64,000 nucleotides of DNA from UBA1189 sp045612065 (GCA_045612065.1 JAZKYH010000076.1:1-64000), one strand, 5' to 3'; numbered from the stretch's first letter, positions 9,175-17,560 are shown. Made by a program: numbers and translations. The notes: a model not told the origin generated them from the letters alone.

Positions 9175-9978
9175 TTATTTCACAATCCTCTTTGCCTGTT
9201 TCTCGGAACGGTGGTTGATGACAAGCAGCAACACCAGCACGGTGACGAAGATGATGGTCGAGAGCGGGCGCAACTCGGGGGTGAGACCTCCCTTGCGGGC
9301 ATCGGAGTAGATGAAGGTCGAGAGGGTCTCAAGGCCGATGTTGCCCTTGGTGAAGAGGCTCACGGCAAAGTCGTCAATAGACAGCGTGAACGAGAGGATG
9401 AATCCACTGATGATACCAGGCTTGATTTCGGGGATGATGACCTTGCGCAGGGCTTGGAAGGGTGTGGCACCCAAGTCGAGAGCTGCCTCGTAGATGTTGG
9501 GGTTCATGCTCGTGAGACGGGGCATCACGCTGAGCACCACGTAAGGTGTGCAGAATACCACGTGGGCCAATATCACCGTAGTATAACCCTGTGAGATACC
9601 CAATGCCACGAAGAGCAGGAAGAGCGAAATACCGGTGATGATATCGGGGTTGATAAGCGGTATATTGTTCAAGAACGAGATGGCCTTGCGCGACTTGCTG
9701 CGCATGTTGTATATGCCGATGGCCGAGATACTACCCAACACGGTGGCGATGCTCGATGCGGCGAGGGCTATCACAATGGTGTTCTTGATGGCACTCACAA
9801 GCGAATTCGACATACCGCCGCTGAAGAGGTTGGTATAGAGTTTCAGCGAAAAGCCCGTCCAGTTACCCAACACCTTCGTCTCGGTGAACGAGAAGATGGC
9901 AATGATGAGGATGGGAGTATACAATATGGCTAACAAGAACCATAAATATCCTTTGGCTAATAGTTTCTTTGCGTTCAT
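9175..9978 (-). CDS. potC: Spermidine/putrescine ABC transporter permease PotC
   Basis: Inner-membrane permease of a polyamine importer, 267 residues with about six membrane segments. The N-terminus (YLWFLLAILYTPILIIAIFS) and the EAA loop (EAALDLGATPFQALRKVIIP) are typical of PotC. This loop docks on the PotA ATPase. The gene is the last of potA-potB-potC on the minus strand. The gap to potB is 147 bases and is filled with dispersed G/C-rich repeats instead of the usual overlap. No potD (binding protein) follows: the next gene is convergent and separated by a terminator. Confidence 0.9.
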   Translation of the reverse strand: MNAKKLLAKGYLWFLLAILYTPILIIAIFSFTETKVLGNWTGFSLKLYTNLFSGGMSNSLVSAIKNTIVIALAASSIATVLGSISAIGIYNMRSKSRKAISFLNNIPLINPDIITGISLFLLFVALGISQGYTTVILAHVVFCTPYVVLSVMPRLTSMNPNIYEAALDLGATPFQALRKVIIPEIKPGIISGFILSFTLSIDDFAVSLFTKGNIGLETLSTFIYSDARKGGLTPELRPLSTIIFVTVLVLLLVINHRSEKQAKRIVK

Positions 9979-10125
9979 AATGGAGAGGCCTCCCCAACCC
10001 CTCCCGAGGAGGGGCTTCCCAACATCGTGGGAATAAGAGGACTTTTATTATTTGTTACACATGCTTTCCTTTATTTGTTGAATTCCGAATCACCTCCTCC
10101 TCGGAGGGGCAAGGGGAGGCTTCTT
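9979..10125. repeat. Pair of inverted G/C-rich dispersed repeats between potB and potC
   Basis: A copy reading GCCTCCCCAACCCCTCCC at about 9990, and an inverted copy at about 10090-10125, flank an AT-rich core. Each carries a CCCCTCC-n3-GGAGGGG-type hairpin. Related copies lie at 19525 and 32889. The first copy also shares the following CTTCCCAACATCG stretch with the copy at 19525. Confidence 0.75.
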
Positions 10126-10923
10126 CTAAATGATTCCCCCATGGCTCATCTCCTCCTCGCTGTCGTTGCCAAAGGCACTGGTTACACCGATGATGAGCAG
10201 CATCAGCAAGGAGAGGGCTGCGCCATAGTTCATGGTGTCGCTCAGCATGATGTTCTCCTGGATGATAGAACCGAAGAGGCGGATATCGTTCATCGTCAAC
10301 AACTCAGAGATGGCGAAAGTCGATATCGTGGGCAGGAACACCATCATGATGCCGCTCACCACACCGGGTATCGACAAGGGGAGTATCACCTTGAGGAATA
10401 CACGCATCTGGTTGGCACCCAGGTCTTGTGCAGCCTCAATGAGGCTCTTGTCAATCTTCATCATCGTATTATATATAGGATAGATCATGAAGGGCAAGAA
10501 GTCGTAGGTGAGACCAAAGAGCAGTGCGCCTTCACCGAGGGGTATGCCCGTGATGTCGAAGAGCGATACGGTGGCCAAGGTGCGGATGAGCACGTTGACC
10601 CACATGGGCAGGATGAAGAGCAGCACCATCGTCTTGGAGCGATTAAACTCCTTATTGCTCAAGATATATGCCGCGGGGTATCCCAGCAGAATGGTAAAGA
10701 AGGTGGTGACAATGGCCACGGCCACCGAGTAGATGAAGGTGTTGAACGCTTCGGGCTGCTCGACGAACTTCACGAAGTTGGCAATGGTGAAGCCACCGTC
10801 ATTATCCTTGAAGGCATACACACCGATGAGTATCAGCGGCAACACCACAAACAGCATCAGGAACACCGCGTAGGGTATGGCCCAGGTGCTGCGCTTGGAA
10901 AAGAGTTTGATGAGTTTGTTCAC
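10126..10923 (-). CDS. potB: Spermidine/putrescine ABC transporter permease PotB
   Basis: Second inner-membrane permease of the polyamine importer, 265 residues. The early segment WAIPYAVFLMLFVVLPLILI is the first membrane span, and the EAA docking loop reads EAAQDLGANQMRVFLKVILP. It forms a heterodimer with PotC in this family. The gene lies between potA (upstream, 135 bases) and potC (downstream, 147 bases). Both gaps are occupied by dispersed repeats, yet the three genes almost certainly act together. No separate promoter was recognised in front of potB. Confidence 0.9.
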   Translation of the reverse strand: MNKLIKLFSKRSTWAIPYAVFLMLFVVLPLILIGVYAFKDNDGGFTIANFVKFVEQPEAFNTFIYSVAVAIVTTFFTILLGYPAAYILSNKEFNRSKTMVLLFILPMWVNVLIRTLATVSLFDITGIPLGEGALLFGLTYDFLPFMIYPIYNTMMKIDKSLIEAAQDLGANQMRVFLKVILPLSIPGVVSGIMMVFLPTISTFAISELLTMNDIRLFGSIIQENIMLSDTMNYGAALSLLMLLIIGVTSAFGNDSEEEMSHGGII

Positions 10924-10957
10924 TTTCGTATCACTTTAAGGAAACTCCATTCTCTCT

Positions 10958-11043
10958 TGTCATTCTGAACGAAGTGAAGAATCTCGCAAGACACCTTGGC
11001 TTAGTCCCAGCGCGGGATCCTTCGCGTTGCTCAGGATGACATT
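10958..11043. repeat. Dispersed imperfect inverted repeat between potA and potB
   Basis: A left arm reading TCATTCTGAACGAAGTGAAG and a right arm whose reverse complement reads TCATCCTGAGCAACGCGAAG lie about 30 bases apart and match at most positions over 28 bp. This is the well-known type of MITE/REP-like palindrome seen in many Bacteroidetes. It has no coding capacity. Confidence 0.75.
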
Positions 11044-11058
11044 AGGAGTTTCTCCTTA

Positions 11059-12459
11059 TTACTTCTTAATTATCCTAATATCTTCCGGCAAGATGTTGAT
11101 ACCCACCATGTCGCCATCGTCCCACACATCGTTGGTGTCTACGTAAAGGTAGTCATCATCGTCGGTCACGATGGTGAGGTGATAGTGGTTACCCTTGTAG
11201 AGGATGAGGCGTACATCACCTTCGAGTGCACCATCCTCCTTGTCGTCGGTAAGGTCAATCTTGTCGAAGTCCACCTCAACCTTCACCTCCGTACCCTTCT
11301 CAAGTTCGTGAGGTAAGCATTCGAAGGTGGCACCCAACATGTCGATGTGCGTCTCGTCCACGATGGTGGCTTCGAAGGTGTTGCATGTGCGCTCCTTCTT
11401 CATCACGTGGATGTCGGCCGGCTTGATGATGAGGCTCACCTCGGTCTCCGGCTCAAAGGCATTGTAGTCCTGCACCATGAGTTCATAGCCATTGGCCAAT
11501 TGCACGATCATCTCGTAGTGTACGCCCTTGAAGATGCATGACGACACGCGACCATGCAGCATGGCATTGGCCGTATCGGTCTTGGCAATGATGTAGATGT
11601 CTTCGGGGCGGATGACTACGTCTACGGGCACGTTCTTGCCGAAGCCCTCGTCCACGCACTTGAACTCAGTGTCCATGAAGCGCACCAGACGGTCCTCAAT
11701 CATGGTTCCGTTGAGGATGTTGCTCTCGCCGATGAAGTCGGCCACGAAGCAGTTCTCCGGCTCGTTATATATATCGGTAGGTGTACCAATCTGTTGTATC
11801 ACACCCTCGCTCATCACCACGATGCGGTCGCTCAAGGTAAGCGCCTCCTCTTGGTCGTGAGTGACGTAGATGAAGGTGATACCCAGTGTCTTGTGCATCT
11901 CCTTGAGTTCCATCTGCATGTCCTTGCGCATCTTGAGGTCGAGGGCTGCAAGGGGCTCGTCAAGCAAGAGCACTGTGGGTTGGTTCACGATGGCTCGGGC
12001 GATGGCCACGCGCTGCTGCTGTCCGCCCGAGAGCGAGTTCACGTCGCGGTGTTCATAGTCGGTCATGCCCACCATCTTCAAGGCGCGTCGCACCTTGTTC
12101 TCGATGATGTTGTCCTTCTCCTTCTTCAGTTTGAGGCCGAAGGCAATGTTGTCGTATACGTTGAGGTGTGGAAATAGCGCATAGCGTTGAAACACCGTGT
12201 TCATCGGTCGCTGATGCGGTGGCGTCTGTGTGATGTCGGCGCCTTCCAGCAAGATTTCTCCCTCCGATGCCGTGTCGAAACCCGACAAAATTCTCAGCAG
12301 GGTCGTCTTACCACATCCCGAGGGACCGAGGATGGTGACGAACTCTCCCTTTCTGATATGCAAACTCACATCATCCAGCACCTGTTTGTCTCCGAACCAT
12401 TTAGACACGTGCTTGATATCGATGATGTTACCACCAGGTTCTACTTTTACTTCAGCCAA
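11059..12459 (-). CDS. potA: Spermidine/putrescine ABC transporter ATPase PotA
   Basis: ATP-binding subunit of the polyamine importer, 466 residues. Walker A is GPSGCGKTT, the signature is LSGGQQQRVAIARAI, Walker B is VLLLDEPLAALD, and the switch His lies in THDQEEAL. After about residue 240 the C-terminal part is longer than in enterobacterial PotA (about 380 residues). It holds two TOBE/OB-like segments, each ending with a similar phrase (VIRPEDIYIIAK near 290, ILPEDIRIIKK at the end), with an acidic linker between. The gene is first of potA-potB-potC and has a clear promoter. The start ATG 12459 gives MAEVKVEPGG. Confidence 0.93.
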   Translation of the reverse strand: MAEVKVEPGGNIIDIKHVSKWFGDKQVLDDVSLHIRKGEFVTILGPSGCGKTTLLRILSGFDTASEGEILLEGADITQTPPHQRPMNTVFQRYALFPHLNVYDNIAFGLKLKKEKDNIIENKVRRALKMVGMTDYEHRDVNSLSGGQQQRVAIARAIVNQPTVLLLDEPLAALDLKMRKDMQMELKEMHKTLGITFIYVTHDQEEALTLSDRIVVMSEGVIQQIGTPTDIYNEPENCFVADFIGESNILNGTMIEDRLVRFMDTEFKCVDEGFGKNVPVDVVIRPEDIYIIAKTDTANAMLHGRVSSCIFKGVHYEMIVQLANGYELMVQDYNAFEPETEVSLIIKPADIHVMKKERTCNTFEATIVDETHIDMLGATFECLPHELEKGTEVKVEVDFDKIDLTDDKEDGALEGDVRLILYKGNHYHLTIVTDDDDYLYVDTNDVWDDGDMVGINILPEDIRIIKK

Positions 12460-12519
12460 TGCCGTACTTTATTACAAGGTAATACAACATAAAAATGTTA
12501 AACTATCTCAAATTTGGGG

Positions 12520-12550
12520 CGAAGATACTACAAAACTGCAGTTGTACAAA
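12520..12550 (-). promoter_or_regulatory. Promoter of the potABC operon
   Basis: On the minus strand, TTTG (12547-12550), a 19-bp spacer and TATCTTCG (12520-12527) match the Bacteroidetes consensus with one change. It lies 60 bases upstream of potA. Confidence 0.7.
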
Positions 12551-12639
12551 ATAAATGGTTCGTTTTTTTCATTGCTTTCAGCGACCTAAAGGTTCCGCCG
12601 AGGCGAAAGGACTACGGCAGAGCCGTTCCCCATGTAGTT

Positions 12640-13359
12640 TCAAGGCCTCCGCCACCATGCCATCCACAGCCCTTTCCCTACCAGTGCCCCCAGCACCTCG
12701 TCCACGTCGGCATATCGCTTCGTCTTGTCGGGTTGTGTGCAGCGGTCGATGATGCGTTGCAGGTGCCTGTTCACCTCCACACACGCTGCCCCCTTCACAT
12801 ACTGCATCAGTCGCCCCACGGCATAGATGTCGGTGCGGGCATCGACCATCTCCAGTGCTCCTTCCTGCAATTCGGGTGCGGCATACTCGTGCGAGCATCC
12901 CGCCGTGTAGCTGTAGCCATCGGCAAGGCAGAATCCCAGGTCGATGATTTTTGCATCATTGTTTACCTGTGTCAACATCACGTTCTCGGGCTTCAGATCG
13001 AGATAGGCCACGTGCGCCTCGTGCAGTGCTTTCAGACCACGGAGCAATTGCACGAAGAGTTTTTCGAAGTTACGTCCGTGCGAGAAGTATTCGGGTTCCG
13101 TGGTTAGTTTCTCGTCCAGCGTGCACCCGTTGACATGTTCCATCAGTAGATAGGGTCCATCGGCATTCTCGCCCAGTGCTTCGTACCTCACAATATACCG
13201 GCTGCATATGCCGCTCCCCACCTCATACTCTTTCCAGTAGACCGAGCGGTAACGTCGGTCGCTCCTCAGTTCGGGGCGCAGCTGCTTCATGAAATACTCC
13301 TTCCCGTCGATGCGCACACGGTAGCATAGCGATGTGGCTCCTCTCGTACCCAAGGACAC
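12640..13359 (-). CDS. Eukaryotic-like Ser/Thr protein kinase, N-terminus affected by a poly-G tract
   Basis: Hanks-type protein kinase, probably cytoplasmic, with no membrane span in the visible 239 residues. Seen from GTG 13359: a weak glycine loop (LGTRGATS), the ATP-binding Lys in YFMKQL (K25), the catalytic loop LDLKPEN (D121, K123, N126, with Tyr-Leu replacing the usual His-Arg before Asp), DLG at 140-142 in place of DFG, and APE at 161-163. The frame stays open upstream to a TAG at 13411-13413. Just beyond lies a 9-G run and an ATG at 13433-13435. With 8 G the ATG would read straight into the kinase and add 25 residues; with 9 G it stops at once. The start is therefore uncertain: GTG 13359 (as given) or the frameshifted ATG 13435. 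It follows a putative regulator gene by 14 bases. Substrate unknown. Confidence 0.8.
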   Translation of the reverse strand: MSLGTRGATSLCYRVRIDGKEYFMKQLRPELRSDRRYRSVYWKEYEVGSGICSRYIVRYEALGENADGPYLLMEHVNGCTLDEKLTTEPEYFSHGRNFEKLFVQLLRGLKALHEAHVAYLDLKPENVMLTQVNNDAKIIDLGFCLADGYSYTAGCSHEYAAPELQEGALEMVDARTDIYAVGRLMQYVKGAACVEVNRHLQRIIDRCTQPDKTKRYADVDEVLGALVGKGLWMAWWRRP

Positions 13360-13402
13360 TCTCTCCTCAAGCGCCTCATTGTCAGCAACTAAGAAGCCGC
13401 TA

Positions 13403-13411
13403 CCCCCCCCC
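13403..13411 (-). repeat. Homopolymeric 9-G tract at the kinase 5' end
   Basis: Nine C on the plus strand (nine G on the coding strand), placed nine codons into the reading frame from ATG 13435. Loss of one base would join that frame to the kinase. Typical of a phase-variable contingency tract, or of a sequencing error. Confidence 0.85.
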
Positions 13412-13449
13412 TATAAGCCGCTTATTATCAAGCATTTAGGCATAAACGT

Positions 13450-14022
13450 TTATGTCGGTCTGTATTTCACTCCCCCTTCACGTCCACACACATAGCTCAT
13501 CGTCTCGCCGCCCTCGTGCTTCAGCTGGGCGAGATACATCGGTTCGCCCTCCACGATGAGTCCGCAGCGGAAGGTGTCGCCCACGCTCAGCTTGCTGTTC
13601 TTCGACTCCACGACGGTGAACACCTCATCCCCCTCGTGCCGTATGGTCACCACTCGGTCGGGGTGCCACATCAGCTGTATCATCGCCCCTACAGCCAGCG
13701 AGTTGGTGACGAGCGAGTGGTTCTTGAGGAAGTCGCTCTCGCTCTTTCCCGTTGCGCTCGACTCCTTGTAGTAGGTCATCCAGTCGGTGTAGCCCACCAT
13801 CTGTGCCAGCAGGTTCAGCGTGGTCAGTCGTGGCTGGCGCTCGTTCTTCTCGCCCAGGTATCCCCAGAAGCGCTTCAGCGTCATGGCACTTACGTTCTCC
13901 CCCGTGGCATCGAAGAGTCGTGCCGCCAGGTAGTCAAAGTCGCGCGGTGTCACCATCTCTCGGCCCACCGCCTTCTCCACTGCCGTCTGCAACCGTTTGT
14001 ATATGTCGTGTATCGGTTCCAT
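13450..14022 (-). CDS. Putative regulator-like protein of Bacteroidales, unassigned
   Basis: A 190-residue protein with no clear family. The N-terminal third holds the phrase SAMTLKRFWGYLGE followed by TLNLLAQMVGYTDWMTYY. It resembles the N-terminal region of many hypothetical Bacteroidales proteins and has a helix-turn-helix-like pattern (inference). The C-terminal half is beta-rich (VVTIRHEGDEVFTVVESKN). ATG 14022 was chosen because a -7 promoter element overlies the TTG alternative at 14046, which would therefore not be transcribed. It is followed after 14 bases by the kinase frame, so the two are probably one operon and may form a regulatory pair. Confidence 0.7.
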   Translation of the reverse strand: MEPIHDIYKRLQTAVEKAVGREMVTPRDFDYLAARLFDATGENVSAMTLKRFWGYLGEKNERQPRLTTLNLLAQMVGYTDWMTYYKESSATGKSESDFLKNHSLVTNSLAVGAMIQLMWHPDRVVTIRHEGDEVFTVVESKNSKLSVGDTFRCGLIVEGEPMYLAQLKHEGGETMSYVCGREGGVKYRPT

Positions 14023-14043
14023 TATTCTTTTTGTCAAGTGTTG

Positions 14044-14051
14044 CAAAAGTA
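14044..14051 (-). promoter_or_regulatory. -7 element for the regulator-kinase operon
   Basis: TACTTTTG on the minus strand matches TAnnTTTG exactly, 22 bases upstream of ATG 14022. No convincing -33 element is visible. Confidence 0.5.
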
Positions 14052-14110
14052 AGCAACATTTTTCAAACCATCCCCATTTTACCGCGGGTAAAAGCAGGTA
14101 CAGAGCCTAA

Positions 14111-14158
14111 ATGTACCAAAGTGTACCAAACGTGTTCGGTTAATTAGGAGTACATTTG
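14111..14158 (+). promoter_or_regulatory. Promoter region with tandem RTGTACCAAA repeats
   Basis: A -7 element TACATTTG (14151-14158) lies 29 bases before the ATG of the next gene. The place of the -33 element is taken by two tandem 10-mers, ATGTACCAAA and GTGTACCAAA (14111-14130). This arrangement suggests an activator-dependent promoter between two divergent genes. Confidence 0.5.
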
Positions 14159-14187
14159 CAAAAAATAGTTAAGCATCTGCTTGTTAT

Positions 14188-14880
14188 ATGGCAAAGAATA
14201 GGAATACGGCAAGTCCTTGTGGGGGGCCTGCAATTGCAAATGTGAATCACAACTCTGCACAGACGACACTTTTCTCTATCGTCGCTCATTACAATCAGAA
14301 TGGTTATCGCCAATTGCGCATAGAACAACAAATGTATACCTTTAATGACCTTAAGGGATTGTTGATGGGATATACACCATTCATTATGAATAGCAATGGA
14401 TGCGTTATTAAGCTATGGTGCTGTGGCGTTCTTCCCGCCAATCTGTCTATTGCCAATGTGATAACCCCCTATACCTATCCCTGTTCACATCAATGGTGGA
14501 TGCTTCATAATCACACCTTTGTTAATAGAGCATTGAAAATATTGGCTGGTGCAGGCTTTGTGGGCTTTACAGGCAGTTTTGAGGATTTGTACAACTATGT
14601 CGAGTCGTTGGGCATTACCAAAGGACGCTTGCTCCTCTACGACCTTACCCGTCGCATAGGTGCTTGCCTGGGGATATATCCCAAGGACTTCGTGTATCTC
14701 CAATGGGGCTCGTTGGCTGGGGCTACCATATTGCACAACAAAGGGTATATCACACTCCCCAACCCATGCGGCTTCAGAGTTCCGACCTCTGTATTTGCGA
14801 GTGTCTTCCCTGGTGTCGACTCTATGGATATTGAGAATATCCTATGCATACATAAGAAGCAATTGGCTATGCTTCCTTAA
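14188..14880 (+). CDS. Hypothetical protein, unrecognised
   Basis: A 230-residue protein that I cannot assign to a family. It has no signal peptide or evident membrane span. It is rich in aromatic and hydrophobic residues (LKLWCC-like patches, YPCSHQWWMLHN) and contains the helical-looking phrase LTRRIGACLGIYPKDFVYLQ. It carries nine or more Cys. Its context is an AT-richer stretch shared with the following secreted protein, 48 bases downstream, with which it may be co-transcribed. The ATG at 14188 follows a -7 promoter element by 29 bases. Codon use and a coherent open frame support a real gene. Confidence 0.6.
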   Translation: MAKNRNTASPCGGPAIANVNHNSAQTTLFSIVAHYNQNGYRQLRIEQQMYTFNDLKGLLMGYTPFIMNSNGCVIKLWCCGVLPANLSIANVITPYTYPCSHQWWMLHNHTFVNRALKILAGAGFVGFTGSFEDLYNYVESLGITKGRLLLYDLTRRIGACLGIYPKDFVYLQWGSLAGATILHNKGYITLPNPCGFRVPTSVFASVFPGVDSMDIENILCIHKKQLAMLP

Positions 14881-14928
14881 TTGAAACACTTTTAACAAAC
14901 ATAAATCATTAATCAAATTTTAAATTTT

Positions 14929-17040
14929 ATGAAAAAACTATTTTTATTGGCAATGTTGGCTGTCTTTCAGCTGTCGGCATTGAAGGCGCAAGATCCCGAA
15001 CCAATCGTGGTTAATAGCTGGGCTACAGATTACAACTTAAAAGTCGAGGTGTACAGAGTAGGACGAAAATTATTTAAAAAACATATTTTCCCCAATGGAG
15101 ATTATTGCGTTGAGGCAATAGAAGTATCAGAAAGTCAAACGGGACCTAAAGTTGGGCGCTACGACATACAGGAATGTGCCGATTATCGCTTTACTTATCC
15201 TAATGCAGTCGTGGAACTTAGGAATGGCACTAAGACTATAACTTTTAAGAATGGAGATGTCACTCAATATGAACTAGAAAGTGAAAGACTCAGGTTCCAC
15301 CTTGAGGAGGGTACAATATCCTCTTCCGACTTGGAAGAAGCTAGAGCGTATGGAACGATGGTTTTTGACTATGGGGTAATGGTTAGTCCCGAGTTTTATA
15401 ATCCAGGAAGTATTGATAGCATTGATGTAAAAGTTGGTGAAGGCAAATACAAAAAACACGTAAAGACAGAGGTAAAAGATTTGTTGGGAGGGAATCTTAA
15501 ATTATATGATAGCGGAGATGATTCGTTTTATTATGATAGATATGACGAAAAAACATGTCGGTTGACGGACAAGTACCAGCGCGTCCCTATCGTTGTTGGC
15601 ACAAAAAAGGCTAAGGTTTTTAGCAAAGAAAAACAGGAACAATCTTTAAAAGAATGGAATGATAAATATGGCGTAGACTTTTTTGAAGAATACAAGTCTT
15701 TTGCTGAAGCAGTTTTTGTAGACTTTTCAACAATTATAAACACATGTTATACTGAATGGAATATAGATAATGGAGCCAGAGCTATAGGCGAATGCTATTT
15801 CATGAGGGAATGTGTAGCGACAGAAGACAAAATGTTTGATTTTTTAATAAGATATAGTTCTCTCTATGGAGATAATGATTTTATCTCCGATGCGTTTAGG
15901 AGTTTTTCTTCTTTAGACGACTTTGCTGACATTAGGTCAAATTTATTCGAATTCTTATGGAGTTCATATACTGAAGAGGCTGCCTCCTTGAGTGAAGATG
16001 CTCGGACTGATTTTTTTAAAAGATGGTTTGTTGCCTCTGGCATTTCTTTAAGTGAAGCCGTTGAAAAAATGAATGAAGTAGGAATGTATAGAAGCTGGAA
16101 TGGAGAAATGCTAAAGTTTACTGTCAATGGTCATACTAATTCGACTGACGCTTATATTATTGCTAAGGTAGAGGCAGGTCATGGTGCCATGGTAGGTCTT
16201 GAAGGAATGACATATAAAGATCTGATGAAGCTGATTAAAAAGAATAAAATAGATCTTACAGCTGTAGTGGAAAGATATGCATCTGTGCTCAATCTGATTA
16301 GCGAAAGTTGGGATTCTTCAGTTGATAAGGATGTATACGAATTTTTTTTCTGTCCCGTAAGTGAGAAAGATTCGGTTATCAGTGTCCGTCTTGCAAATGG
16401 ATTATATAACGTACAATATAAGTTAGGTAGTGATATTTACTTAAAAAGCGATAGTAGAAATGAAGCAGCCATAATCAAAGGTGTCATCAAGAAAGAGGAT
16501 GGTACAGTAACTATTGACCCAAGTGCAGAAGACCCTGTCGTATTTAAATATAATAACGGTGATGAGTTTGTTCCAAATGGATGTGGTATTAAATTCAAAG
16601 ATTTACAATTAAATCATCTGCCAAATATTGTAGAGGGAGTGATGTACTATGCCAATGGTTCTGTTGAAGAGGTAAAGGATGGTTATACCGAATCGCAGCG
16701 TCTTGCAATGCAACAAGCCGAGGAGGAACGCCAAAGGGCTGAAGAGGCAGCAGTAGCCGAGGCTCACGAAAAAGAAAAGGAAGAATGGCGCAAGAAATAT
16801 GGTGAGCATTGGGTGAATATTTATGAGAAGGGAGATTACCAGAATGCTGTGGGTATGCCCGAAGAACTGGCCAAAAGGATGTTCTTAGATGTTCTCAATT
16901 GCAACTTGATTAACTCTACTAACTGGAGTGATGGTACTGTTTATTATGATATATTTCAATATGTTCTCGGAACCAGAGGGCGTATTATAGGTTCTGTGTG
17001 GTTCTATAAAGGAAAGCTTTCATCATGGAGACTTGACTGA
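14929..17040 (+). CDS. Large secreted protein of unknown function
   Basis: A 703-residue protein with a clear signal peptide (MKKLFLLAMLAVFQLSALKA, cleavage before QDPEP). It shows no domain that I recognise. The N-terminal half is beta-rich with repeated short phrases on Tyr/Asp/Lys. The middle is helical (residues 240-420). Near 590-620 a Glu/Ala/Arg-rich coiled-coil (QQAEEERQRAEEAAVAEA) precedes a compact C-terminal domain (KKYGEHWVNIYEKGDYQNAV). Base composition is clearly more AT-rich than the neighbouring genes, a sign of possible transfer. It is probably periplasmic or surface-located. A hairpin terminator follows 38 bases after the stop. Confidence 0.65.
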   Translation: MKKLFLLAMLAVFQLSALKAQDPEPIVVNSWATDYNLKVEVYRVGRKLFKKHIFPNGDYCVEAIEVSESQTGPKVGRYDIQECADYRFTYPNAVVELRNGTKTITFKNGDVTQYELESERLRFHLEEGTISSSDLEEARAYGTMVFDYGVMVSPEFYNPGSIDSIDVKVGEGKYKKHVKTEVKDLLGGNLKLYDSGDDSFYYDRYDEKTCRLTDKYQRVPIVVGTKKAKVFSKEKQEQSLKEWNDKYGVDFFEEYKSFAEAVFVDFSTIINTCYTEWNIDNGARAIGECYFMRECVATEDKMFDFLIRYSSLYGDNDFISDAFRSFSSLDDFADIRSNLFEFLWSSYTEEAASLSEDARTDFFKRWFVASGISLSEAVEKMNEVGMYRSWNGEMLKFTVNGHTNSTDAYIIAKVEAGHGAMVGLEGMTYKDLMKLIKKNKIDLTAVVERYASVLNLISESWDSSVDKDVYEFFFCPVSEKDSVISVRLANGLYNVQYKLGSDIYLKSDSRNEAAIIKGVIKKEDGTVTIDPSAEDPVVFKYNNGDEFVPNGCGIKFKDLQLNHLPNIVEGVMYYANGSVEEVKDGYTESQRLAMQQAEEERQRAEEAAVAEAHEKEKEEWRKKYGEHWVNIYEKGDYQNAVGMPEELAKRMFLDVLNCNLINSTNWSDGTVYYDIFQYVLGTRGRIIGSVWFYKGKLSSWRLD

Positions 17041-17078
17041 TGAATAACCTCAAATACGTCTAATCACATCTTAACACC

Positions 17079-17107
17079 ATTCACCCCCTCACCGCGAGGG
17101 GGTGAAT
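17079..17107 (+). terminator. Terminator-like hairpin after the secreted protein gene
   Basis: A perfect 12-bp stem (17079-17090 with 17096-17107) encloses a 5-base loop. The following GTCTTTAT is only weakly T-rich. Confidence 0.65.
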
Positions 17108-17560
17108 GTCTTTATGTGCTTGTGACTAAATGTGCAGTCCGCAGCTGATTAAGGAAAGAGGAGTCAATTAATCCTTAAGACAGCCTATGGGGATGGCATA
17201 TACGTAAAATCGGTAAGTTGAGGCGATTTCGTTCGGCAAATTGAAATGGCTAAAGTGCACCAATCCTAACGGTTCATAAAAGGCAATGATTAAGCAATGA
17301 TTTAGGCAAAGTTTGCGTCTATAACTCCAATGATTATCAACCAGTAACATGTCAATTTAGGCAAGCCCATGTACATTGCCCTATTTTTGTTGTTTATCCA
17401 TTGAGTTACCTTACAGTATACCCCTCAGCGGAGATACTCGATGGTGACCTTGACGGAGAGGGACTACAAACCTTGCACCTATATTCGCAAACTTGCATCC
17501 ATTAAAACATGTGTCTGCCCGTGCGACTCTATCCTTCAGTGTTTGCCCGCGAGCAATCGC

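Noticed and set aside
10027..10968. 313-codon open frame opposite to potB
   Set aside because: Covers the repeats and potB antisense; His/Gln/Glu-rich shadow.
9175..12459. Frameshift or truncation in pot genes because of the large gaps
   Set aside because: All three frames are complete and have normal ends; the gaps are filled by repeats.
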